Of a stretch of 64,000 bases of DNA, positions 36,426-46,785 are shown piece by piece; within the stretch, counting starts at the first letter, position 1; every line of letters begins with the position of its first letter. A model generated the notes under the pieces. It was not told the DNA's origin and did not search any database. It saw nothing but the letters and a program-made list of their open reading frames with translations. The position numbers were made by a program, and so were the translations under genes. Origin of the DNA: Siphonodentalium dalli (Eukaryota > Mollusca > Scaphopoda > Gadilida > Siphonodentaliidae); the NCBI GenBank assembly GCA_032622095.1, contig CP136063.1, positions 69,293,980 through 69,357,979 on the forward strand, read 5' to 3'.

Positions 36426-38879
36426 CCATTTTTATGTTTACCCATACCATAGTATGGTAAACATAGTGTCGTTGCCCGGATTGACCACTCGTCGTTGGTC
36501 CGTCTGTCTGTCCGTCTGTCTGTCCGTCTGTCCGTCTGTCTGTCCGTAGACACTTTACGAGTAATGCGATAACTCAAACATTTTTTATCCGATCGAAACC
36601 AAATTTTGTATATGGGTTTCTCAGCCCAAAATACAGATCGAGTTCGAATTTGGGTTTGATCCGAGATTTTGTTACAGAGTTATGGCCCTTTTTCAACTTA
36701 GAATTCACGCATTCTGCCATAACTCAAACATTTTTTATCTGATTGGAACCAAATTTGGTATGTGAGTTTCACAGCCCAAAATACAGATCGAGTTCGAATA
36801 TGGGTTTGATCCGATTAATTTTAAAGGAGTTATGACCCTTTTTCGAGAAAAAACATTTAAAAAAAAAAACCATAGTATGGTAAACATAGTTTCGTTGCCC
36901 GGATTGACCACTCGTCGTTGGTCCGTCTGTCTGTCCGTCTGTCTGTCCGTCTGTCTGTCCGTAGACACTTTACGAGTAATGCGATAACTCAAACATTTTT
37001 TATCCGATCGAAACCAAATTTTGTATATGGGTTTCTCAGCCCAAAATACAGATCGAGTTCGAATTTGGGTTTGATCCGAGATTTTGTTACAGAGTTATGG
37101 CCCTTTTTCAACTTAGAATTCACGCATTCTGCCATAACTCAAACATTTTTTATCTGATTGGAACCAAATTTGGTATGTGAGTTTCACAGCCCAAAATACA
37201 GATCGAGTTCGAATATGGGTTTGATCCGATTAATTTTAAAGGAGTTATGACCCTTTTTCGAGAAAAAACATTTTTAAAAAAAATTGGATTTTTTTAGATT
37301 TAGCTCCTTGCTAAATTTAGCATATACAAACAGATACAAATATTAAATTTTGTTTGAACTTTTAATAATAAAAAATATTGACACTTTCATTTATTTTAGT
37401 TTTATACGATTAATTAGGTGTGATATCCTGTTTTGAAAATATGAAGATTTTATTGCAATAGTTTCATGTAATATAATGATATCAATAAATTACCATGTGA
37501 ACATCCAGAGTATATGAGAGGACATTTTATAGATGTTGTCATTCCAAGTGAAATCTGTTATGAAATGAGTGATGACATATTATACAGAGCTCTGGTGGTC
37601 AAGATAAACAACACTGGTGGCTGGCTGTTTGTTTATTCTAACTGTCAAATTGATTTATGGCAGCATAAGACTGTTGTTTATCCTATTCTTGAAATTGCAT
37701 TACAGGGTGAGATAAGAGCCCCCACTCACCTATATAAGACTTAGTGTCTTCTAAATTCCATTAATTTGCTTCAAAAATAATTAACCCTTTCCAAGGTTTC
37801 CATAGACACATGCTATAATGTACATGGACTCTTCTTCATATCTCTTAATATCTGTTGGGTATCTTTGCACACTATTCACTTATATAAATTTTGGTTTTGA
37901 CTGATTAATTGATTTTTGAAAAATATATTAACCCTTCAGATATGTGCTTTCAATTTGAAATTAAAATAACAGCTGATGGCCAATATGATTTATCTATGCA
38001 ATGGGAATCAGGCAGATAAATATACAATGACTATTGTAAGTGATGACTTGTTTTGAAAATCAATATGGTAGGTGTTAGTGTTTCCAGGAACCTTATTTTC
38101 CCATTTCTTCATATTTTCATGGTTGATTGAATTTTAGGGGCCACAGAGCACTTAGAAGATTAACATTGAAGGTTGTGGCTTTTAGTGTCCAAGCTACTTG
38201 TAAAACATTGTAATGTGTGAAACCATTTAATTGAGGGCTAACTTACTTTCTTTTATATGAACGATTTAGTGGTCATAGGGGCAAGCATCCTCATCATATT
38301 ATGTCTGTATAACATTATATAGATAATACTTTTGAATTGTATAAACTACATATATTTTTGAAAACCATGCATACACCCCTGTTATGAAACACTTAATCTT
38401 ATTTAATACACAGGTCAGATCTGATCTTATATCTGTCCATGTTTGATAAAGAAATAACTGGGGGGAAAGGGGGGGGGGGGGAATTAAAGTACCATTTAAA
38501 TATGAGATGGAATCCCCTACATGTATGTCATTCTAAGCAGTCTGGCTTGTCAACAAATTATAATTTCTCTTTAGAAGTGAATAAATTTTGAATATCTGGC
38601 ATGTCAAAAGTGTTAAAGATAGGGATTTATCACTTTTGCTTCCAATGAGTTAACTTAAACTCCTAAACATGTCCTCCGAAATCACTAAACCATTGGATCT
38701 CACAGTGAGAGGTCCTTGGGTGAATAGGGACAGAGTTATGAGATTTAAAACTACTCCTCCCCACCCCAAATACTTTAACCCTTCCTTAAGACAAATTATT
38801 TGAGCTTTTGATTTCAAGTTGGGTACTGATATATGGATTAATTCCTGTGATCATATCTTTGACAAATTATCAATTATGA
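36426..38879. mobile_element. Insertion splitting the integrase gene
   Basis: About 2.45 kb of non-Polinton sequence separates the integrase N-terminus from its core. It begins with two near-identical 423-bp tandem copies (36447-36869 and 36870-37292), each starting CCATAGTATGGTAAACATAG and carrying a GTCC/GTCT run. Two ~115-bp sub-repeats (CATAACTCAAACATTTTTTATC...) follow within each copy. The structure resembles bivalve pearl/CvA-type elements. The remainder (37293-38879) is AT-rich without recognised genes; the frame 37514-37744 is unassigned. Ends and target duplication were not resolved. Confidence 0.55.
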
Positions 38880-39080
38880 CTAGTCGCTATCGCCAAGGTA
38901 TGGGTTAAACATCTGCCGATCGTGATCGGCCTCTCGTTTAACATCTGAAAGTTTAATTATGTTATTTGTTTCTTTCGCATTTTTAAAAAGTTGATTTGCT
39001 CCACTGAAACCACCAACTTCTTTTGGATTGTAGTAAATTTCAGTTAGAAATTTGTCAAATTTTATGTAAGTGGGGCCCAT
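38880..39080 (-). pseudogene. Polinton A integrase N-terminal segment
   Basis: From ATG 39080 the frame encodes FLTEIYYNPKEVGGFSGANQLF, the N-terminal region typical of Polinton integrases ahead of the DNA-binding zinc region. It then runs off into inserted sequence after about residue 48. The start overlaps the stop of the preceding 240-aa gene (stop at 39062-39064) by 19 nt, a compact arrangement typical of these elements. Confidence 0.75.
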
Positions 39081-39784
39081 CCTTTCAAAATAGATTTTCT
39101 GGTTTTAGGAAAACTTTGAGGTGTGAAAATATCAACTGAACGTTTTCTTGACTTGTCACTGCTAGGAGTTGCATGAGGTGTATGAAACTCATCACCAGTG
39201 TGACCTTCTTTTAAATGTCTTTGTATCCACAACCATCGATTCCTGTTACCTACATAATCTTGTGGTACATTAAGTTCCCCCAATCCACGTAGGAATGTTT
39301 CATAACCAACTGGGTCAAAACCTTTTCGGTGACGAACAACATCGTTTATCAAATCAATTATATTTGATCCAGTAACTGTTTCTGTTCCATAAATTAATTG
39401 TCCACGATCATCCCATCTAAGTTTAGGATTAGTTGACAACAATGTTAAAATTTGTTGTGCTTTACCACGAAGTTTAGATGGCACACTTTCCAATATATGT
39501 TCACTCATTTTCCCAAAGTTTTCAGATAACTTTTGTTCAGGTAAATTGAATTTTGAATTTAAAGATTTTTGTGAAGTTTTCAATTTGTACAAATTTTCTC
39601 CAAATAACTGTGACTTTTCTGATTCAGAAATATTTTTATCATAAACTGATTTCAATTCTTTGTAAGAATCTGAAACATTTGAAATTGCAGGATCAGGAGG
39701 TAATTGAGGTTTATTCATTTCTGACATTTTCCATTGTTTGAAATCTTCCAACATTCTGAATGGTACAATAACCATTTTCTTCAT
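39062..39784 (-). CDS. Conserved Polinton protein of unknown function, 240 aa
   Basis: This intact frame starts at ATG 39784. It has a charged helical N-terminal half and a compact segment at about residues 115-190 (LRWDDRGQLIYGTETVTGSN, then LINDVVRHRKGFDPVGYETF, then a NVPQDYVGN stretch), then a basic tail (SDKSRKRS) like a nuclear localisation signal. I recognise this architecture from uncharacterised proteins of invertebrate Polintons located next to the integrase and pX-like genes. No enzymatic motif is visible, and a structural or core-associated role is only inference from its neighbours. It overlaps the integrase start downstream and lies 13 bp after the pX-like gene. Confidence 0.6.
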   Translation of the reverse strand: MKKMVIVPFRMLEDFKQWKMSEMNKPQLPPDPAISNVSDSYKELKSVYDKNISESEKSQLFGENLYKLKTSQKSLNSKFNLPEQKLSENFGKMSEHILESVPSKLRGKAQQILTLLSTNPKLRWDDRGQLIYGTETVTGSNIIDLINDVVRHRKGFDPVGYETFLRGLGELNVPQDYVGNRNRWLWIQRHLKEGHTGDEFHTPHATPSSDKSRKRSVDIFTPQSFPKTRKSILKGWAPLT

Positions 39785-39797
39785 ATTTATTTGAGAT

Positions 39798-40166
39798 TTA
39801 GTTTTTCAAAATATTGTTAACAACTGCACCTAATGTTTTGCTAATCAATGGAGCAAGAAATAATAATGGTAAAAAGCCACCTTTTTGATTCAAAATTTTC
39901 TTCTTTTGTTGCAAAGGTTTGTTCTTGTCTGCAAGATATCTGATATGTTTACGCTTCGAATGTAACTTGCGGTTCTGAGCTTCATTCAGTTTTACATTAC
40001 CTTTTAAAATATTTTGACAACATTCTGAAATGCAATCCATCACTTGTTTCGGAGCATCGTTGATCATTTTCTTTTTATATGCAGATGGAACTTTACTCAT
40101 TGCAACAATCAACTCACCATATTTTTTTATCAGCGGTGCTTTCCTGCTCTTAGTTTTTGAAGGCAT
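39798..40166 (-). CDS. pX-like small basic protein with QKGG motif, 122 aa
   Basis: ATG at 40166. The N-terminal 80 residues are helical and Lys-rich with CISECCQNILKGNVKLN. Residues 90-122 are KKKILNQKGGFLPLLFLAPL followed by a hydrophobic tail. The layout (basic region, then (L/I/N)-x-G-G, then hydrophobic) resembles adenovirus core protein X/mu-type precursors processed by adenain. Such proteins are known from adintovirus-like Polintons. The role would be DNA condensation or a membrane-active peptide within virions. No protease gene was found in this copy. A fragment of a homologue follows the ATPase of element B (31330-31537). Confidence 0.6.
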   Translation of the reverse strand: MPSKTKSRKAPLIKKYGELIVAMSKVPSAYKKKMINDAPKQVMDCISECCQNILKGNVKLNEAQNRKLHSKRKHIRYLADKNKPLQQKKKILNQKGGFLPLLFLAPLISKTLGAVVNNILKN

Positions 40167-40222
40167 CTTCACAGTCTAAGTAGTTGTCTCAAAATGAGCA
40201 GAAAAATTATATGTTTCATCTT

Positions 40223-40810
40223 TTATCTTTTCTGATTGAACCATTCTAAAGCATCGAATGCAGATTTCGATGCATCAGTCAACGGCATAAATTTTGAAAA
40301 TTCAAGATCAATAACTGTTTTTTTTTGTAACGGTTGATGTTGAGGGTTCTGCTGAGAAGGTATAGGTGTAAATTTAGAATGTTGATTTTGTTGAGTTTGC
40401 ATCGGTGTAAACTTTGAATGATTTAGAGAAAGCTTTGTTTTACGTTTAGATTCTTTTTGACTACCCCTTTGTTGTGTTTGCATCAGTGTAATCTTTGAAT
40501 GTTTTGGAGAAACCTTTGATTTACTTTTAGATTGTCTACCAGTTTGTTCAAATGAATTTTTCAAAAGACTTCTAATTAAAACTCCTCCAAGGAACCCACT
40601 ACCACCTCGTTGTAAAATTAATTTGCGTTTTGTTTCCATATCAGTTGATCGATCAGAGATTTTTTTAAGAACATTTTTATTTTTCTGAAAAAACTTTTTT
40701 GTCTGTGATGGTAATTTCCAATCATTTTCAAGAAATAATTCAGCTGCAAAAGTGAAGAAATTTATAATTTGTGACAGTTCATCATGACTAAATATCTCGG
40801 CGGACGACAT
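40223..40810 (-). CDS. pVI-like protein with QRGG motif and short repeats, 195 aa
   Basis: The start at ATG 40810 is preferred: it lies 34 bp after the ATPase stop, while upstream codons overlap the ATPase. The N-terminal 80 residues are helical (FFTFAAELFLEND). A LILQRGGSGFLGGVLIRSLL segment then combines an adenain-type L-x-G-G site with a hydrophobic helix. After it come five variants of an S-K-F-T-P-(M/I)-Q-T-Q-Q repeat in a basic, Gln-rich linker. The C-terminus is conserved-looking (SAFDALEWFNQ). By position and motif it may be a minor virion protein. Function unproven. Confidence 0.5.
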   Translation of the reverse strand: MSSAEIFSHDELSQIINFFTFAAELFLENDWKLPSQTKKFFQKNKNVLKKISDRSTDMETKRKLILQRGGSGFLGGVLIRSLLKNSFEQTGRQSKSKSKVSPKHSKITLMQTQQRGSQKESKRKTKLSLNHSKFTPMQTQQNQHSKFTPIPSQQNPQHQPLQKKTVIDLEFSKFMPLTDASKSAFDALEWFNQKR

Positions 40811-40844
40811 GGTTCTAAAATGAGAAAAGTAACAACAACTGAAT

Positions 40845-41495
40845 TTATACTTTTGAATAAATGACAGGACCTCGGTCATTAGCTGTCAACCATTTATGGA
40901 AAATATCAGTTCTAATTCGCAAATAATTTTCTGTTCTAGGATGAAAATCTACTAAAATATATCCATGATTTATTGAAGTTGCATCTTCGTATGCTTGTTT
41001 CAAATGATTGGTTTGCATTTGATGAGACAAAACTTTTATTTGATTTTTATCTCGAACGCTTTGAAATAAAACCATGTAGTGTGCATTCAAACTTATAGTT
41101 CTGCTACTTTTTGATTTTTGGAACATGTTTTGAGTAATGTAAATTATTGAAGCATTTCGATGGTGACCTTTTCTAGTAAACCAAAGCATTATTTTGTCTT
41201 CATCTTGTTCCCCCATCATGTCATCGAAAACAACAAGATGAGGAAATGATTTATCTGATACAATTTCCTCATCATCGTCTGGAATACCATCGATAAACTC
41301 AACGTTATCAATTTCTTTTATACGATTGTATGTGTCTTGCCGTTCTTTGTAACACCAAACTGTTTTCTTTGGTGGTGTTTGGAATAAATCGTGTTTAAAT
41401 TCAATAACTTTTTTAACAAATTCTGTTTTACCTGATCCACTAGGTCCGCTGATAAAGAAATTACACGGATGTTGGAAAAGTAAAGATTCTTCCAT
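40845..41495 (-). CDS. Packaging ATPase (FtsK/HerA, A32-like)
   Basis: An intact 216-aa frame. Walker A is FISGPSGSGKTEF (about residues 14-26), Walker B is PHLVVFDDMMGE (about 85-96), and the following strand IIYITQNMF carries the sensor-like Gln-Asn. In adintoviruses and NCLDV this ATPase translocates genomic DNA into the capsid. The start at ATG 41495 is ATG and gives the usual family length. It is followed by the QRGG-motif gene 34 bp downstream. Because no capsid gene was found in this copy, the ATPase would need capsid supplied in trans, or it may simply not yet have decayed. Confidence 0.9.
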   Translation of the reverse strand: MEESLLFQHPCNFFISGPSGSGKTEFVKKVIEFKHDLFQTPPKKTVWCYKERQDTYNRIKEIDNVEFIDGIPDDDEEIVSDKSFPHLVVFDDMMGEQDEDKIMLWFTRKGHHRNASIIYITQNMFQKSKSSRTISLNAHYMVLFQSVRDKNQIKVLSHQMQTNHLKQAYEDATSINHGYILVDFHPRTENYLRIRTDIFHKWLTANDRGPVIYSKV

Positions 41496-41528
41496 GTTGT
41501 CACTTTGATGTCTAATCAGAGAGTGAAC

Positions 41529-41690
41529 TTAATGACGTGTGAATTTAGTTTTTAAACAGAAATCTCCATAGCTGTAAATATTTCCAAACATTTCAATAAT
41601 CCAAGTATTATAGTCTTCTATTCTTCTGTTTGTTCTGTAAACAAAAAAATCATTTCCTATAATGTTTTTAATTTTTGCATATGTTGACAT
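41529..41690 (-). CDS. Unrecognised 53-aa frame
   Basis: ATG at 41690 and stop at 41529, 33 bp before the ATPase start. It contains IGNDFFVYRTNRRIEDYNTW. It lies at the edge of the repeat array, so it may be the C-terminal remnant of a larger gene cut by the array. In Polintons, capsid or protease genes commonly lie in this neighbourhood. No family recognised. Confidence 0.35.
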   Translation of the reverse strand: MSTYAKIKNIIGNDFFVYRTNRRIEDYNTWIIEMFGNIYSYGDFCLKTKFTRH

Positions 41691-41695
41691 TTTTA

Positions 41696-44600
41696 GCTCA
41701 ACTTTACTTTGTAAAGTTTGATCTATTGCCATGGCTTTGTCGTCCGTCGTCCGTGTGTACGTGTGTGCGTGTGTACGTAAGGCGTCAACAATGCAGGCTA
41801 CAGGTCGTACCTTTCGTCGGATCATTATGAAATTTGTCATAGCTATTGACATCAACATTTAGACCAGAATAATTAATTTTGGGGTCATTCGGAAAAAAAA
41901 CATGGCCGCCAGTGGCCATATTGGATTTCAAAATTCAATCCATTAGCACGGGCTACAGGCCGTACTGTTTGTCTGATCTTCATGAAATTTGTCATGGATG
42001 TTAATATTGACATGTAGATGGGAACGAGTAATTTTGGGGTCATTCGGCCCAAAAACATGGCCGCCAGCAGCCATCTTGGATTTTACTCTTTGTATGACTA
42101 AATTCTTTAGCACGGGCTACAGGTCGTACTTTTAGTCTGATCATCATAAATTTTGTCAAGAATGTTAATAATGACATGTAGATGGGAACGAGTCATTTTG
42201 GGGTCATTCGGCCAAAAAACATGGCCGCCAGCAGCCATCTTGTATTTTACTCTTTGTATGACTAAATCCTTCAGCACGGGCTACAGGTCGTACCTTTAGT
42301 CTGATCATCATAAAATTTGTCATGGCTGTTGAAATTGGAATGTAGATGGGAACGAGTCATTTTGGGGTCATTCGGACAAAAAACATGGCCGCCAGCAGCC
42401 ATCTTGGATTTCAAAATTTAATCCATTAGCACGGGCCACAGGTCGTACTGTTCGTCTGATCACCATGAAATTTGTCATGGATGATAATATTGACATGTAG
42501 ATGGGAACGAGTAATTTTGGGGTCATTCGGCCAATAAACATGGCCGCCAGCAGCCATCTTCGATTTTACTCTTTGTATGACTAAATTCTTTAGTACGGGC
42601 TGCAGGTCGTACCTTTAGTCTGATCATCATAAAATTTGTCATGGATATTAACAATGACATGTAGATGGGAACGAGTAATTTTGGGGTCATTCGGCTAAAA
42701 AACATGGTCGCCAGCAGCCATCTTGGATTTTACTCTTTGTATGACTAAATCCTTTAGCACGGGCTACAGGTCCTACTTTTAGTCTGATCATCATAAAATT
42801 TGTCAAGAATGTTAATAATGACATGTAGATGGGAACGAGTCATTTTGGGGTCATTCGGCCAAAAAAACATGGCCGCCAGTAGCCATCTTGGATTTTACTC
42901 TTTGTATGACTAAATCCTTTAGCACGGGCTACCAGGCCTCAGCTCACAAGGCGACTCAGGCGAGATTTTCGCCTTACTGTCGCTGACTTCGCCCTATCGT
43001 CGCTCTAAGGCGAAATCGAAGTCGCCTTCAATTTTTCTTAATTTTTTTTTTTTTTTTTTCTTAATTTTTGTTCTAGTTTTTTTCCCAGACATGTCCGTAT
43101 ATAGATGAATTGTGGCGGCCATCCCAAAAAGAAACGGACGATGCAGAGACAAAGTCCCAAGTGTTTAAAATAAAATATGACCTATTATTTTGTGTTGTTA
43201 TTCAGTACGCCGTTGTTCCCTTTGCGGCAATGAATGTTAATCACGAATGTTTTGACACGCTGAAAACACGATGAGATGTTAGCAACTTAGCATCTGTGTT
43301 GTTATTGACCATCGTGAGTGTCACAAATAATGTTTTAATTAACTTAAAAGACCGCTGTCCCGCATTTCAGATATAAAACAAATACGACATTATTAGAGTA
43401 TGTACCAGGCGCTTCGGAAGTTCGTTTCGGTAACGCGTTGCACTTTTTGAAGAGACCGCGTCATACTTTTTGACGGAAGAGACCGCTTCCGTAAATAAAT
43501 AAATGTCAAGTTTATTGCTTTAATCGGATTATACCAGTGATGTTGGCATTAATTAAGGGAGGCCATTAATTAATAAAAGCTTTAGCAATAAAACTAAAAG
43601 CTTTTGCAACTCCTTTGTTAGTTAATCCTTATTGTTTATTTTAGCGGACACCCACATTACAGCCGTGACCAAATTAAACTTTCAAAGTTACAACTTACAA
43701 TTTACATGCATCATGATTCAGACTGTACAATCTGACAATAGTCAATACTACAAACGTATCTTCCAGGCTGCAGTCTAGGAAATAATACTTCTTCCATTTA
43801 GTTAAAAAATTAACTACTACTGTAACTTGATAATTGTCTTGCTTAAATGATAGCTACACAAAACATTTCCAAAAAATTTAAATGTAAAATAACAAGAGAA
43901 TTAGGCTAATTTCAGATAAAGTCAAAATTTTTTAGTTTTATTTCTTATTTTATGTTTTTAAATTTGTTATTGATGTTATAAAATAAAGCGATATTTGAAA
44001 ATTGTCAATTTTCGGTAGTCTCCACTTCTCCCTGAAGTCTCCCTAAATTTCCTGAAGTCTCCCTAAATTTCCTGGAGGGAGACTTCAAGTCTCCCTGTTC
44101 TGAACCCCTAGGCTGAGGCCTGCGGGCTACAGGTCGTACCTCTAGTCTGATCATCATAAAATTTGTCATGGTTGTTGAAATTGGAATGTAGATGGGAACG
44201 AGTCATTTTGGGGTCATTCGGACAAAAAACATGGCCGACAGCGGCCATATTGGGTTTAAAAATTTAATCCATTAGCACGGGCCACAGGTTGTACTGTTCT
44301 TCTGATCATCATGAAATTTGTCATGGATGATAATATTGACATGTAGATGGGAACAAGTAATTTTGGGGTCATTCGGCCAAAAAACATGGCCGCCAGCAGC
44401 CATCTTGGATTTTACTCTTTGTATGACTAAATTCTTTAGCACGGGCTGCAGGTCGTACCTTTAGTCTGATCATTATAAAATGTGTCATGGATGTTAACAA
44501 TGACATGTAGATGGGAACGAGTAATTTTGGGGTCATTCGGCCAAAAAACCTGGACGCCAGCAGCCATCTTGGATTTTACTCTTTGTATGACTAAATCCTT

Positions 44601-46690
44601 TAGCATGGGCTACAGGTTGTACCTTTAGTCTGATCATCATGAAATGTGTCATGAATGTTAATAATGACATGTAGATGGGAACGAGTCATTTTGAGGTCAT
44701 TCGGCCGAAAAACATGGCCGCCAGCAGCCATCTTGGATTTTACTCTTTGTATGACTAAATCCTTTAGCACGGGCTACAGGTCGTACCTTTAGTCTGATAA
44801 TCATGAAATTTGTCATGGTTGTTGAAATTGGAATGTAGATGGGAACGAGTTATTTTGGGGTCATTAGGACAAAAAACATGGCCGCCAGTGGCCATCTTGG
44901 ATTTAAAAATTTAATCCATTAGCACGGGCCACAGGTCGTACTGTTTGTCTGATGATCATGAAATTTGTCATGGATGATAATATTGACATGTAGATAGGAA
45001 CGAGTAATTTTGGGGGCATTCGGCCAAAAAACATGGCCGCCAGCAGCCATCTTGGATTTTACTCTTTGTATGACTAAATTCTTTAGCACGGGCTGCAGGT
45101 CGTACCTTTAGTCTGATCATCATAAAATGTGTCATGGATGTTAACAATGACATGTAGATGGGAACTAGTCATTTTGGGGTCATTCGGCCAAAATACATGG
45201 CCGCCAGCAGCCATCTTGGATTTTACTCTTTGTTTGACTAAATCCTTTAGCACGGGCTACAGGTCGTACCTTTAGTCTGATCATCATAAAATTTGTCATG
45301 GTTGTTGAAATTGGAATGTAGATGGGAACGAGTCATTTTGGGGTCATTCGGACAAAAAACATGGCCGCCAGCGGCCATATTGGATTAAAAAATTTAATCC
45401 ATTAGCACTGGCCACAGGTCGTACTGTTCTTCTGATCATCATGAAATTTGTCATGGATGATAATATTGACATGTAGATGGGAACGAGTAATTTTGGGGTC
45501 ATTCGGCCAAAAAACATGGCCGCCAGCAGCCATCTTGGATTTTACTCTTTGTATGACTAAATTCTTTAGCACGGGCTGCAGGTCGTACCGTTAGTCTGAT
45601 CATCATAAAATGTGTCACGGATGTTAACAATGACATGTAGATGGGAACGAGTAATTTTGGGGTCATTCGGCCAAAAAACCTGGTCGCCAGCAGCCATCTT
45701 GGATTTTACTCTTTGTATGACTAAATCCTTTAGCACGGGCTACAGGTTGTACCTTTAGTCTGATCATCATGAAATTTGTCATGAATGTTAATAATGACAT
45801 GTAGATGGGAACGAGTCATTTTGAGGTCATTCGGCCGAAAAACATGGCCGCCAGCAGCCATCTTGGATTTTACTCATTGTATGACTAAATCCGTTAGCAT
45901 GGGCTACAGGTCATACCTTTAGTCTGATCATCATAAAATTTGTCATGGTTGTTGAAAATGGAATGTAGATGGGAACGAGTCATTTTGGGGTCATTCGGAC
46001 AAAAAACATGGCCGCCAGCGGCCATATTGGGTTTAAAAATTTAATCCATTAGCACGGGCCACAGGTCGTACTGTTCTTCTGATCATCATGAAATTTGTCA
46101 TGGATGATAATATTGACATGTAGATGGGAACAAGTAATTTTGGGGTCATTCGGCCAAAAAACATGGCCGCCAGCAGCCATCTTGGATTTTACTCTTTGTA
46201 TGACTAAATTCTTTAGCATGGGCTACAGGTCGTACCTTTAGTCTGATCATCATAAAATTTGTCATGGATGTTAACGATGACATGTAGATGGGAACGACTC
46301 ATTTTGGGGTCAATCGGCCGAAAACATGGCCGCCAGCAGCCATCTTGGATTTTACTCTTTGTATGACTAAATTCTTTAGCACGGGCTACATGTCATACCT
46401 TTAGTCTGATCATCATAAAATTTGTAATGAATGTTAATAATGACATGTTGATGGGAACAAGTCATTTTGGGATCATTCGGCCAAAAAACATGGCCGCCAG
46501 CAGCCATCTAAGATTTTACTCTTTGTATGACTAAATTCTTTAGCATGGGCTACAGGTCGTACCTTTAGTCTGATCGTCATAAAATTTGTCATGGATGTTA
46601 ACGATGACATGTAGATGGGAACGACTCATTTTGGGGTTATTCGGCCGAAAACAAGGCCGCCAGCAGCCATCTTGGATTTTACTTTTCTCT
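41696..46690. repeat. Pearl-like ~164-bp tandem repeat array with higher-order structure
   Basis: About 22 copies of a ~164-bp monomer with GACATGTAGATGGGAACGAG, ATTTTGGGGTCATTCGG, and ACATGGCCGCCAGCAGCCAT. Two monomer types alternate: one ends with TTTTACTCTTTGTATGACTA, the other with TTTCAAAATTTAATCCATTAG. The type-2 monomer returns roughly every 480-650 bp, giving a higher-order repeat. The left edge has a GTCC/GTGT microsatellite near 41735-41780. This core-repeat plus microsatellite structure matches pearl/CvA/BIV160 elements of bivalves, thought to be Helitron-related. Short frames inside are repeat-encoded. Confidence 0.8.
42925..44130. mobile_element. Non-autonomous hAT-like element inside the array
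   Basis: The element proper is 42933-44122 (1,190 bp). Its ends are CAGGCCTCAGC and the inverted GCTGAGGCCTG. The 8-bp CGGGCTAC is duplicated at 42925-42932 and 44123-44130, and it is part of the array monomer. An 8-bp target duplication with CA...TG ends is diagnostic of hAT elements. No transposase frame is present. Confidence 0.85.
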
Positions 46691-46785
46691 TCATGTCTAT
46701 AAACATGTATTAGATATTCAACTTTCCACATTCCTAATGGCTCCATTGACTGTAATACATTAAATTATTCCCTTTCCAAGTTGAG

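Noticed and set aside
36200-37157. Frames with TDRQTDRRTDRR or SVRLSVRLSV
   Set aside because: They are produced by the GTCC/GTCT microsatellite of the 423-bp tandem copies.
42523-46746. Short frames repeating KIQDGCWRPC
   Set aside because: They are translations of the ~164-bp array monomer and recur with its period.
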